A program made the translations under genes and the position numbers. Below are positions 12,440 through 33,063 of a stretch of 64,000 nt of DNA, in pieces. Below the pieces are notes generated by a model. The model saw only the letters and a list, made by a program, of their open reading frames with translations. It made no database searches and was not told the DNA's origin. Source of the DNA: Brachypterus glaber (taxonomy: Eukaryota > Arthropoda > Insecta > Coleoptera > Kateretidae); assembly GCA_958510825.1 (NCBI GenBank), contig OY294046.1, forward strand, positions 5,890,001 through 5,954,000. The letters run 5' to 3'. Each line of letters starts with the position of its first letter. Positions within the stretch are counted from its first letter, which is position 1.

Positions 12440-12589
12440 AATAAAATAATATTTTTTATCCAATACATACATATAATAAGACAATTACCAGCTTTATTTT
12501 AAATAGATAAACTCAATAATAACCCCCGCGTGGCTTTTACTTTATTGAGTGGATAATTATTTATTTTACCCACTCAACTGTCACTTGTC
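12440..12589. repeat. Inverted copy of the repeat at window start
   Basis: Reverse complement of 1-150 with few mismatches. Its outer edge is at 12589, after which the sequence is unrelated. See the entry for 1-150. Confidence 0.7.
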
Positions 12590-12902
12590 AAATTATTTTC
12601 TTGTAAATGTCATTAAAATTTGTAATAAAAATATGAATTCCTAAGCTATTTATTGGATAAAACCTTGTATGGCACTCATGGGTAAACCGATATTGCCCTC
12701 TCGAAAATTAACCAAATTAGGCTAATTTTCTCATGGGCAATATCTTACTTTACCCACTAGTACCATAAATAACTATTATTTTTTTACTTAAATTCTAACT
12801 AAAAGTCAGAATTTAACTTAATTTCAGACAAAGTGATATTTTTGACTTAAAGTTATAATTTTACTTAATTTCCGACACTTTATTGCCGTATGATGTAAAC
12901 TA

Positions 12903-13715
12903 CCCGGCGTATTTCCAGTTATAGTCCAGTCCTCAAGTTAATAATAGAAGCTTTACCTGGAAATAATTCAGGAAGTTTAGATTTTTGGTTTATTGAGTAG
13001 GGTTTAAGGCCGCAAATAAACAATTTTGGGACATTGTACTCGATTTGGAACTGTTTTTTTTTTAACGTATTCTTCACAAAAAAAAGGGACTTTTTAAAAT
13101 ATCTCAAGAACGGTGCATTCTAGGACAAAAAACGTTTGATATGAAAATAAAGAGGACCAAATCTCCAACATTTTTTGTGTCATGTATTTTTTTGTACGAC
13201 TAATAGCTAATTCTCGGCACCGTCTTAAACGTTAGACTGTAGGGTTTTAGATTTTTCTTTATGACTAAGAAAGGTTTTTTTTTTATGTTTAATATAATGG
13301 TGATTCAATCGAAAATTGGTTTACTCGAGATAATGGGGCACAAATGTGTGAATTATTAAAAGAAAAAAAAATAATTTTACATAAATTAAAAAGAAAGTGC
13401 CAGATAGATTTTTTTTTTAATTTTCACCCAAAATGTTCTAAGGGGCATGCCCAACCGACGATAAAGAACAATTTTGGTTTTTCAAAAAAATAAAAAAATA
13501 AAAATCTGAAAACGTATAAGAGATATTTTAAAAATCCGTTTTTTTTTTGTTTAAAAAGTTCCAAATCGAATTCAACGTCGCAAAATTGTTTTTTTTAATT
13601 TGCGGCCATTAACCCTACCCAATAAACCGAAAATCTAAACTCCCTGAACTATTTTCAGGTAAAGTCTCTTTTATTATTGACATGAAGACTGGACTACAAC
13701 TGGAAATATGCCGTG
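12903..13715. mobile_element. Foldback element, about 810 bp
   Basis: Inverted arms centred near 13310. Outer ends are CCCGGCGTATTTCCAGTT on the left and the near complement AACTGGAAATATGCCGTG on the right, each flanked by TA. The arms share the words TCTAAACTTCCTGAA and GGCCGCAAAT in opposite orientation at roughly 85-90 percent by eye. The ORF 12919-13107 lies wholly in one arm and is not a gene. Confidence 0.8.
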
Positions 13716-13716
13716 T

Positions 13717-14041
13717 ACTGGTGATGTGTTCTCGACGCACAACGGCCCCTCACTGTGCGCCATGTATGACAAAATGCAACACATAACATATATTAAAAAT
13801 AACCAAATACCCAAGCCGTGTGTATGAATTTGTCACACAACGTAATAAATAACGAATAGCATTGTGTGACAAAAAGTCACTTGCTTTTTTTTGCATTATG
13901 TATTTAGTGGCTGTTCAACTTGTTTTGCCATAAAACATTAAAATTAAAAAATAACTCGTGCGCAATTGCAAAATTTCATAAAAATCACGCGGTAGTTTAA
14001 GTGTGAATTTACCCAATCATTAACACTAATTTAAGAATTAT
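13717..14041. other. Intergenic stretch
   Basis: AT-rich sequence between the foldback element at 12903 and the CCCTGG MITE copies; nothing recognised. Confidence 0.4.
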
Positions 14042-14133
14042 CCCTGGTAGAAAAGTACATAAATCTAACTTAACATAACATTAAATTAGTGACATTTTTA
14101 TGTTAAGTCTAAAACGTTATTACACGCTAAAAC
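14042..14133 (-). repeat. Truncated terminal duplicate of the CCCTGG MITE
   Basis: The first 90 bp or so of the MITE terminus, including the preceding GAATTAT, occur here and again immediately at 14134 onwards. This is a tandem duplication of one end, so the CCCTGGTAGAAAAGTAC tip appears twice about 99 bp apart. Confidence 0.75.
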
Positions 14134-14140
14134 GAATTAT

Positions 14141-16378
14141 CCCTGGTAGAAAAGTACATAAATCTAACTTAACATAACATTAAATTAGTGACATTTTTAT
14201 GTTAAGTCTAAAACTTTATGCAAAAATCTAACGTTAGTTTCCTAACCAAATTCTAACCTTTATCTAACCTTATTCTAACTTTAAATATTTTTTAAATTTC
14301 CATTATTAATACGTAAGCTATAGTATAAAATACTCATTTCAGACAGCTTTGTACCAAGGTTTGATAATTATTTATTATTTCTATAATAAATTTAAAAAAA
14401 TATCCCCCAAAAGTCAAAATTATAGTAAGTCTGGCAACGCTGTACTAGAATTGAAAAAATATTTTAAGATTCTGAATGTATAAATAAATATTAACTAACT
14501 AAACATAAAGTTTTTCTGAGAGGTAAACGTATTTATCGAAGTATAACAGCATATTACACGAAAAATATTTAGGGCCACCTAAAAAGATGGCTATTTTATA
14601 AATAAATGTAACGAAAAATGTAAAAATATTATGATTGCTAAAATATATTAAGATTTATTTATATGAATAAAGGACATGGCACAATTTATAAGGAATTTTG
14701 GCCCTCGGTGAAATTCGCTAAATTTTTTATATGTTTTAGTTTATGCTTTTTAAAAAGGAATTAGGAACGTTTCAAGCACTTTGTATGTACAGTTTTTTTT
14801 CTATAACGAAAATAAAAAAATATTTTTGCCCCAAACTCCTCATAAAAATAAGTTTAATTAGCTTAATGATTAAGAAAAAAGCTTGATTGGTATAAGTCAA
14901 ACTGTTGTCTGTCAATTTTTTTATATATTATTAGTAATATAAAATTAATTTAGCATGGCTTTTAGAGCCTTTTTTCAAGTAAATTGCTTTGTATGAAACC
15001 GTCAAGGTGGTCAACAGCAGATGCCCCGAATGGGAGGAAATGAAAACATTTTATTTATTTTTTTATAAAAATGTCCTAATGTAATACTGTGAAAAAGAAT
15101 TGAATCAAGGACATATGTCTTTTGATAAGTACAACACCATATTCTCTTATTTTAAGGCTAACATCTTAAATGAAGAGCGCGGATTTCCATTCAAAGACCC
15201 GCGCCAGTTATTGGGTTCATAAGAAATGCTAGTCCAAAAATAAGAGAATTTGGCTTAAAATATAATCGAAAGATGCATTTTCTTGATTCATGGATCCTTT
15301 TTTTTAGTGTTCATATTTTAAATCATATCGAGGGCTTCATAGCAAAGGGGCATATCTGCTACATGTTAACACGGTTGATACAGCCCTGTTATGAAGCCCT
15401 CGGTATGATAGTTATATTGGATAATTTATTCTATGCAGAAACACAGTATTTCACTTTCAACTTAGTTTTTCTGTTCTGTTTTACTTCTTATTTTATTAAG
15501 TTCTGGAGTTTAACATGGGTTCCAGTACATTATATTACAAAAACACATATTCAATTTCTTCTATGTAGAATTTTGGAAATAATTGTTTTTTTTTTGCCGT
15601 ACAAAAAATAAGGGATACACTTTCGGCATTAAAATTGCTTATTATTTTACAAACGATTCCCTTAAAACGTATTTCTATTCTGCTTTTCTTCTTATTTCAT
15701 TCTTTAGTTCAATTTTATATACGTTTTAGTACTTTTTACCAGGTTAGCAAATAACTTATTTCACGTATTTCACTAATTTAGTCCTTAAGAAGTATTTCTG
15801 TTGCACTTTTCTTCATCTTATTTAATTATTCTGTCCAATTTCAATATGTATTTCATTACTTTTTCCCAATAAAACTGACAATTTAGTCTAAAAAACTTCA
15901 AAAATACGTCAGAATATCCTTCACTGACAAGTTGTCAAACGAAACAATGCCTACTAGAAAAATATTTTTATGAGGAGTGTAGGGCAAAAATATTTTTTTA
16001 TTTTCCTTATAGAAAAAAAACTGTACATACAAAGTGCTTGAAACGTTCCTAATTCCTTTTAAAAAAGTATAAACTAAAACATATAAAAAATTTAGCGAAT
16101 TTCACCGAGGGCCAAAATTCCCTATAAATTGTGCCATGTCCTTTGTCTCCAGCTGCCATTTTATGATGCAGGTAGAAATTTCCTAGTTGGCCATACTCCC
16201 TCCGAAAGCTAGAAATTAAACTTACTTATAACGTATTTCTAACTTTTTTAGATTTACGTTTGTAACTAATGTTAGATTCTAATATTAGAAAGCGGGACAT
16301 TTTCACATTTTTTATAAAGTATTTTTATGTTTTTTAACATTTAAAAAACGTTATTCTAACGTTAAATTTCTAGTAGGG
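14141..16378 (-). mobile_element. CCCTRGTAGAAA MITE, reverse copy with nested foldback
   Basis: Reverse-oriented copy starting CCCTGGTAGAAAAGTACATA and ending TTTCTAGTAGGG, flanked by AT on both sides. The outer parts align with the copy at 9823-10716. The middle is interrupted by a 1,470-bp foldback element at 14672-16141. Confidence 0.85.
14672..16141. mobile_element. Foldback element with about 180-bp inverted termini
   Basis: Starts GGACATGGCACAATTTATAA and ends with the complement. Inverted termini extend to about 14857 and 15965. The inner part contains a small hairpin at 15330-15405 (CGAGGGCTTCATAGC and complement). ORF 15273-15611 overlaps that hairpin and has no recognisable domain. 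Compared with uninterrupted paralogous MITE copies at 9823 and 47743, the host sequence continues across the junction without any duplicated base. Confidence 0.82.
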
Positions 16379-16454
16379 ATTCTATTAAATGAAATGTCAA
16401 ATAATTCTGACATTTCCGAGAACATTTTATTGGTCTAATTCTTAAATTGGTTTA

Positions 16455-16582
16455 GGCCCGGTTGTACAAAACTGGCTCAAATCTGAACCTACCCTATCTG
16501 TCATGAAAACGATTGTTGCAACAAAAGTTTCCATGGTAAAGGAGCCTCGCTCAAAGTTAAACCAGGCTTGTACAACCGGGCC
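16455..16582. mobile_element. 128-bp Harbinger-type MITE
   Basis: Perfect tips GGCCCGGTTGTACAA and TTGTACAACCGGGCC, flanked by TTA on both sides. The right TTA (16583-16585) is at the same time the left target duplication of the next element. The 3-bp TTA duplication is the PIF/Harbinger signature. Confidence 0.88.
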
Positions 16583-16585
16583 TTA

Positions 16586-17444
16586 GGGCCACTTGCACCA
16601 ATTTTATTTTGATCAAGGTTTAATTAATCTACGTTTAAAAAATAATCTCTGGTTAAATATGTTTGCATTGCACCAATGAAAGTTAAACAAAGTTTAGTTA
16701 AACCAAGCACACATCTCTAATTTTAGTGTTATTTGAATGTAGCTAACTTCACATTATTTTGACGTTTGACGTTTATATCATTTGGTTTATTATATTTTCA
16801 AAAAAAGCTGTTAGTTATTGACAGTAACTTATTGTGTTATGTGTTATTGTGTTCTGTAAACTAAAAAGTAGCAATGGATATGCCTAAAGAAAAAGATGAA
16901 AACAAAAAAAAAACGTTCGCCCAATTATACTATAAATGATAAAGCTTTATTAATTAAAATTGTGGCACAATACAATAGTGTTATCGAAAACAAAAAACGC
17001 ACGCAATTGGGATATTCCAGTTGTTCTTCAATACGTACAAGAATATTGGCCACTGTTTCTTTATATAACCTAAATTTTTCAAAAAATGATAGGTACGGAA
17101 ACCATCTTCCAATATTTCCAATTCCAACAAGTCTTTATGAATGATGCATCTAATAAATGCATCTAATAAATCGGCTTCTGCCATCATTGCAGGTAATTTC
17201 GTAAAATCAAAGAAAAACACTCACGGGTACGAAATAACAGATCAGAACCTAAAGTTAGGTTATGTTTTGATATAACCCAGGTTTAAGTGACATAAACCAT
17301 CAAACTCGAACGATTACATTTATTCTGAGATTAAGACAAATAAACTTGGTTTAAAAAATGATGCAACAGCGAAACGTCAATTAACTCTTAAACCATTAAC
17401 TTAATCCGAGTTTAAGCTTAAATCATGTTTGGTGCAAGTGGCCC
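16586..17444. mobile_element. Internally deleted PIF/Harbinger element, 859 bp
   Basis: Tips GGGCCACTTGCACCAA and TTGGTGCAAGTGGCCC, flanked by TTA on both sides. This is the longest member of the GGGCCACTTGCACC family here; the other copies (39041, 40107, 43210) are 135-bp MITEs with the same tips. It still holds a fragment of the Myb/SANT-like accessory protein and a possible transposase N-terminal fragment in the opposite direction (17220-16981), so it is a link between the MITEs and their autonomous parent. Confidence 0.85.
16874..17063 (+). pseudogene. Myb/SANT-like accessory protein fragment of Harbinger
   Basis: The ATG at 16874 opens a reading frame that slips in a run of A (16905-16914). 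The continuing frame reads RSPNYTINDKALLIKIVAQY then a VIENKK segment, which is the start of the Myb/SANT-like DNA-binding domain usually encoded beside Harbinger transposases. The frame then loses similarity after about 45 residues. It is a broken relic; assignment rests on the motif pattern (aromatic, K-LL-VA-Y, ENKK). Confidence 0.6.
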
Positions 17445-17480
17445 TTAGTGTTAATGACTGAGTAAACCATCCATAAGTTA

Positions 17481-18318
17481 TAATTTTCTGGTTTGTAAAA
17501 AAAAAAACTCGGATTTTTTTGGCAGGTTTTAATGCGTCACTTTATTATATGGCTAACGTTTCTCCCCTCTTTGGGGGCTTTATCAAAGCTGAAAGATAAC
17601 AACTATTGTTAATAACAATAATAATGATAATATATAACAAAAATATTTTTTTGCCTGTATTGAATCCCATTTTCAGGTAAAATATGTAAATTTTCTTACC
17701 TAAAAATTATGTGAGCGTAGTTATATATATTATAAACTTGAACATTATGGAAAAGGAACCTTTTACAACATAAAAATAAATAAATATTACATTACAATAT
17801 AAAAATTGGTTTTGACACCATGTCGAAAAATTTGTAGGTTAAAAGCGTCGTTCGCAGTAAAAAAAACGTACCTTTTGACCGATGTTACCACAGAGAATTG
17901 ACTAATGCTGGGTTCGACCCACAAAAATGTTACATGTTTTTTACTGCGAACGACGCTTTTAACCTACAAATTTTTCGACATGGTGTCAAAACCAATTTTT
18001 ATATTGTAATGTAATATTTATTTATTTTTATGTTGTAAAAGGTTCCTTTTCCATAATGTTCAAGTTTATAATATATATAACTACGCTCACATAATTTTTA
18101 GGTAAGAAAATTTACATATTTTACCTGAAAATGGGATTCAATACAGGCAAAAAAATATTTTTGTTATATATTATCATTATTATTGTTATTAACAATAGTT
18201 GTTATCTTTCAGCTTTGATAAAGCCCCCAAAGAGGGGAGAAACGTTAGACATATAATAAAGTGACGCATTAAAACCTGCCAAAAAATCCGAGTTTTTTTT
18301 TTACAAACCAGAAAATTA
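17481..18318. repeat. Near-perfect 840-bp inverted repeat
   Basis: The left arm (17481 to about 17864) and right arm (about 17936-18318) are almost identical in inverted orientation; I see only a few single-base changes or one-base indels in about 380 bp. The spacer is about 70 bp. Each arm contains GCTTTGATAAAGCCCCCAAA followed by GAGGGGAGAAACG (or the complement), a pattern that resembles 3'-terminal regions of Penelope-like retroelements. A transcript through it would form a very long hairpin. Confidence 0.92.
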
Positions 18319-18350
18319 CATTCAAAGTTTGGCAACCTATATGGTATTTA

Positions 18351-19130
18351 CCCAGGTAGCAAAATAACATGACATTCACGTGAAAGCCACGTTAATATGT
18401 GACATGTGATGTTAAGATTGTAGTCTCATTTAACAAGAATGTAGCATGTTGGGGATGTCCTAAGACCGCCCCTAATAACATCACACAATGACATCCCGAA
18501 AATAACGTGTTTGTGACATCATAAATCCACATTCCTGTTATATCTAATATCTTATGGATGCCGTTACTGGTATTTTAATATTTAAATAATATCCTAGGAT
18601 ATTAGCTTTTTCTAAATAAAACCATTAAAAAGGCTATAACCCTATAAAAAAAAATCGGATTTAAAATCAATCAGTAATTGAAACAATCACAGATAGAAAC
18701 AGATAGATTCTAAATACGAAATTGCAGATTAAGCGGAGAATATATTCCTTTAATCGGTGTCCGTGGTCTTGAGAAGCCCGGCAGAGCCCCCTATCCATTG
18801 GAAATCGTATAATGTGTATACAATTTCCTTATAATAATTTACTCTATCAACATCATCTTATATCGATTTTTTTGCTTCGAACGTCGGTGAGAAGCAAAAT
18901 AACATGACATTCACGTGAAAGCCACGTTAATATGTGACGTGCCATATATTCACAGCGTTGCTAAATATTTGTTATTAAATAACATGGTTGTCACGTCACA
19001 CGTGTTACGTTGCAAATGTGTTGTTAAATACATGTTATTTTTCAATATTATGTGATGTTATGATTTAGTTTAAAAATACACCCAAAAGTGATGTTAATTT
19101 CTTGTAATATAACATCCCTTGCTACCTGGG
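18351..19130 (+). mobile_element. CCCAGG MITE, copy 2 of 4 (780 bp)
   Basis: Begins CCCAGGTAGCAAAATAACAT and ends CCCTTGCTACCTGGG, flanked by TA on both sides. It has the full internal structure: 5' end, then a segment with AAGAATGTAGCATG, then the internal repeat of the 5' end near 18893. Same orientation as the other three copies. Confidence 0.92.
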
Positions 19131-19323
19131 TACCTACAATCCATAAGTTATGATTTTACTTTACTTTACTAATTTAAGTTAAATTTTTACTTAAAGTATG
19201 TGGCCCTTCACTGTAACAAATGTAAATTTGCAATACACTAGATTTATCGTTTCGGCCGCATCTAGTGTATAGTAATATCAAATTATAAATAATGTCAATC
19301 AACATACACTGTCACAGTGTTCC

Positions 19324-19565
19324 CAACGAATAATAACTCTTCTCTCTAGAATAGGCATTTCATTTGTAAAAACTGAAAAAAACGTAGCCAACATATACAT
19401 TTGTCTGTCTTACTCGCACAGCTTTGTTCTAACAGAGACAACAATAACAGTTACTGGTAATTGTTATTGTTCAGGTCTGAATATACCTACTATTTGTTTA
19501 CAAACAAACTATAATTTATATTAACGGTATGTGTATTCTAGAGAGAAGAGTTCTTATTTCGTTCC
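19324..19565. mobile_element. 254-bp hAT-like MITE family, diverged copy
   Basis: Starts CAACGAATAATAACTCTTCT and ends with a degraded version of GTTATTAGTTCGTTG. It matches the copies at 32548, 32810, 55034 and 61630. No target duplication is recognisable here, consistent with age. Confidence 0.8.
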
Positions 19566-19581
19566 ACACTTCTGTAATTAA

Positions 19582-20556
19582 CCCTTCGTTAGGCGCGCGG
19601 TCTACGATCGTAGACCATGCTTTTTTTTAGCTGGGTAACTTTTTACACGAAGTGTTTACGCTTGAGCCCCTTCGAGTAGCTGTGCATTATGCATCAATCT
19701 ATTAGATCAGTAATAATTCACACTTTGAATGGGTATAATATTGTTTTTATTCATATTGAAACCTGCCTGGTCTACGATTGTAGACCGCGCGACTAACCAC
19801 GTTACCTTTTTTATTTTTGCATTTTTTTATTTTGTGTAAGTTTTTATGGTTTCTTTTTGTGAATATTGTTTTTTAAAGTTAGTTTATTAGTTTAAAGATA
19901 AATTAAAGATACAATATGTCTTTACCACCAAAAAAAAAATAGCAGTTTATAGGAAGACACTGAAACGAGTCTTTTTGGGCATGAAAGAGCTCATACGTAA
20001 TGTTTTTGATAAATAAGGTAATTTTCTGTTCTATATAACTAAAAATTACTTTGGACACTAAGTGTGCATAAGAAGGGAAAATAAATCGAAAAAAAAATGC
20101 TCAAAATATCATAACTACGATTGCAAAGAGCACATGTACAAGGCGCATGAGTTACTAAAATATTGCACGATTTCGAGTAAAATTTTATAATATTTTTTTC
20201 TTTTAATTTAGGTGTTTTTTATTTTTTTATAATCGTACATGTTAAAAAAAAACAAATGTTTTAGTTTCAGAAAGTTTGTTAAGTTATTTTTTATTTTTTT
20301 TTACAAATTACCGTACAGATGTAAAATATATGTTAGAATTGTATATCATTTTTCTTTTACCCTTAACACTTACTAAAACAATAATAATTTGAAAAAAATA
20401 TGTAAATAACTTTTAAATACAACCAAATAAATAACATAAGATATTTGGTTTTTAAAAATATAAATATGTTTTTTTTTTAAACAAAAAATAAAATGGTCTA
20501 CAAGTGTAGACCGCGCGCCTAACCACGTTACAAAAAGAGGCGCGCCTAACGAAGGG
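19582..20556. mobile_element. piggyBac-type MITE (975 bp)
   Basis: Termini CCCTTCGTTAGGCGCGC and its near complement GGCGCGCCTAACGAAGGG sit between exact TTAA duplications at 19578-19581 and 20557-20560, the hallmark of piggyBac insertion. Sub-terminal words GGTCTACGATCGTAGACC and related palindromes occur near both ends. No transposase frame is intact. The right edge is 18 bp beyond the stop codon of the P450 gene, so it supplies most of that gene's 3' UTR. Confidence 0.92.
20290..20295 (-). terminator. Candidate poly(A) signal for the P450, inside the piggyBac MITE
   Basis: AATAAA on the minus strand, about 285 nt after the P450 stop codon. It is the first such hexamer I found downstream. 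If used, the mobile element provides the 3' end of the mRNA. Confidence 0.35.
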
Positions 20557-20578
20557 TTAATATTGACAAAATTAACAT

Positions 20579-30491
<9,913 letters not shown>

Positions 30492-30744
30492 TCTAAAAAA
30501 TACAGATTGTTATTTACGTTAAAGTCCAGGAGGCAGTGTTATTTTTTGGTACTAATTTTCTAGGTCGGCAAATATCGATATGATTGATCACTGATGATGA
30601 TCAGTGTGTGATTCTAAATCGTATATTTAATGGGCGGTTTTCCGATGGGTTAGTCAGAAAATGCTTTAAAAGATGCAAATACGTTCCGATTTTTTTTTTA
30701 CACTAATGAAAATGGATCTGCTAATAAATCGTACACTAAAATTA
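30492..30744. other. 5' flank of the P450
   Basis: Putative promoter region of the P450. No TATA box or known element is convincing. GATCACTGATGATGATCAGTG at 30577-30603 is an imperfect palindrome. Confidence 0.35.
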
Positions 30745-31258
30745 GGGAAAAGGGTGGGAATGGCGGCCGCCCAGGGCTCTTCGTAATTTTTAGCTTTATT
30801 AATGTTTTTTTTTTTATGAAAATGAGTTAAATAAAACTTAAAAGTATGCTGTATAAAACGATATTCTCAAAAAATATTTAAAATGAAATACAATTTGTTT
30901 ACAATTAACAAAAAAAAAAGCTTGCAAAGGCCGGCATTACTCGCAGGCTGGGGGTAAACTACACTAGAGACTAATACTACATATAACACAAATGTAATTA
31001 ATTAGGCTCAATTAATTTATTTATATGCCTTTTAAACTAGAATAGTGACATCAAAACTTGGAAATTGCAATTTTCTCTTATAAATTTCTACTTTACCGAT
31101 TGGGCGTCGATCACATTCTAGGTACACTATGCAATACTCACGAGTACATGGAGCATCTAGTATTTAAATTAAAAAATTAATATACAACTGAGATATAGGA
31201 TGGCCGCCATTACCCTAGGGCCGCCATTAACTATGGCCGCCATTACCCTCCTTTCCCC
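30745..31258. mobile_element. MITE with GGCCGCCATTA-rich ends
   Basis: The left end GGGAAAAGGGTGGGAATGGC and right end CCGCCATTACCCTCCTTTCC are inverted. GGCCGCCATTA is repeated three times near the right end. Flanks are TTA and TAA, so a Harbinger-like origin is possible but unresolved. Confidence 0.6.
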
Positions 31259-31699
31259 TAAGTAAAAAAACAGTCTGGCTGATATGCAGTCATCGGCGAA
31301 TTTCCAGTGCTCGCATAGGGGCAGCGTCGATTCTATCGTTGACGCGAGGTTTTAAATATTTACATTTTTTTTTCTTCGAAAAACACGGATATATTTACAT
31401 ATTTATAGTTAATATGTATATTCAATATTGTTGTGTGTAACAAATTAGTCGTCAAATGTTTCGATTTAGTGAACTTTATAAAAATTTCCCTCATAATTCG
31501 GCAAAATTATTCCGTAAGCCTATGTTTCTGTGTTTATTTTCAACGTTGATGAGTCATAACTGAATTTATTCCGATTAATGCTGATATGTAGTCATACCAA
31601 ATATGTCTGACACGTGAAAAACTGAAAATTTAAAAATTAATGCCCAGTATTTTGGTAGTCCTAAAAATTATGTATGTATAAATTTAATATTTAACATAA
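31259..31699. other. Intergenic stretch
   Basis: AT-rich; nothing recognised. Confidence 0.35.
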
Positions 31700-32160
31700 A
31701 CTTTATAGGGTGATCAGTAACTGCCATGCCAAAATTTTTGAGGTGATTCTACATCCAAAAATATGAAAAAAAGTTTCCATAAAGGGTGGTCCGGAAATGA
31801 GCCCTAAGGGAGCTACGGCCCTTAGAAGATGATATACTGAATAAGAAACAAAAAAAAAGCATCAATAAACATTTAATGCTGCAGGGTGATTCTTCATTTA
31901 AAAGTGAGCAAAAAAGTATGCTTTACCAAAACATCTAAAAATATTAAAGGAGCAATAGCATTCTAAAAAGTTACGTTTTTGGTGGCACAAAATCTTACTT
32001 CGTCTTAATTGCATTTTTTTTGAAAACGGTTGCTCCTATAGTGTTACACTATATAACATTTTTTATGTATTTTTATTCAAGGAATCTATATTTTTTACAA
32101 AAAATTCAAAAAAGATACACATAAAAAAGTTTGGGGCAAAAATGTGTTGTCTAGTGAGTT
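31700..32160. mobile_element. Foldback-family fragment
   Basis: Contains GAGGTGATTCTACATCCAAA, GTCCGGAAATGAGCCCTAAG and GGGAGCTACGGCCC, then a condensed opposite arm with GAAAACGGTTGCTCC and AAAGTTTGGGGCAAAA. It is a short, internally deleted member of the family seen complete at 1062-2236. Confidence 0.65.
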
Positions 32161-32547
32161 TATTACTACTAATTAATATTACGTTGCGAGTCCAGTGCAG
32201 CGCTCAGCTTAGATTTATTTCGAATAAATCGGTAAAATATGTAGATAATATTTTAATGTAGGTAAAAATAATTACAATACTTTACTGTAAATGTAATTAC
32301 ATCTTGCATTTCACATTAATTTTAATTAATATCAACGTGAAATCCAAAAGAAATGTTATTTGGGTAGTTACGGCCCTGGTTAGTTACAATTTATATAGAT
32401 TACTGTCAGTGTAATGCATTGTTTGCTTATTGCTATCTATATGTATCTTTAAAACTATAATCACAAATTAAACAATTAAAATACTACCTTAAATCTCTTT
32501 ATAAGTATTTAAGATGTTTTTGCATGATGGATCTTACCTATAGGTAC

Positions 32548-32801
32548 CAACTAACTAATAACTCTTCTCTCTAGAATACGGATTTTATTCGTTAAAACTG
32601 ACAAAAACGTCGGCAACATAAACATTCGTCTGTCTTACTCGCACATCTTTGTTCCAAAAGAGACAACAATACCAGTTACTGGTAACTGTTATTGTTAAGG
32701 CCTGAATATACCTACTATTTGTTTACAAACAAACCGAGATGTTGGCTATACTTTATTTTAACGGTATGCGTATTCTAGAAAGAAGAGTTATTAGTTCGTT
32801 G
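32548..32801. mobile_element. 254-bp hAT-like MITE with exact 8-bp duplication
   Basis: Starts CAACTAACTAATAACTCTTC and ends GAGTTATTAGTTCGTTG, flanked by ATAGGTAC at 32540-32547 and 32802-32809. The inner palindrome includes GGTAACTGTTATTG and the TTTGTTTACAAACAAA word. An 8-bp duplication indicates hAT transposition. Confidence 0.92.
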
Positions 32802-32809
32802 ATAGGTAC

Positions 32810-33063
32810 CAACGAACCGATAACTCTTCTCTCTAGAATAGGCATTTCATTCGTTAAAACTGACAAAAACGTGGGCAACATAAACATTCGTCTGTCTTAC
32901 TCGCACATCTTTGTTCCAACAGAGACAACAATACCAGTTACTGGTAACTGTTATTGTTCAGGCCTGAACATACCTAATATTTGTTTACAAACAAACCGAG
33001 ATGTTGGCGATACTTTATTTTAACGGTATGCGTATTCTAGAAAGAAGAGTTATTAGTTCGTTG
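32810..33063. mobile_element. 254-bp hAT-like MITE, second tandem copy
   Basis: Begins directly after the right target duplication of the preceding copy and has the same structure and length. Its right flank (ACCCAAAG) does not repeat ATAGGTAC; it runs straight into reverse transcriptase sequence, so either the copy inserted with the loss of flank or the pair arose by recombination. Confidence 0.88.

Noticed and set aside
1..12589. Maverick/Polinton virus-like element suggested by the large inverted repeats
   Set aside because: No polymerase B, integrase, protease or ATPase frame is visible in the interior, and the repeats are only about 150 bp.
15273..15611. 112-codon ORF as a membrane protein gene
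   Set aside because: The hydrophobic composition comes from AT-rich DNA within a foldback element and overlaps a hairpin; no domain.
32739..33023. ORFs of 76-94 codons with FVKTDKNV and YSHIFV, also at 62758-62988
   Set aside because: They recur in every copy of the 254-bp MITE and result from its inverted structure; the copies are not conserved as coding sequence.
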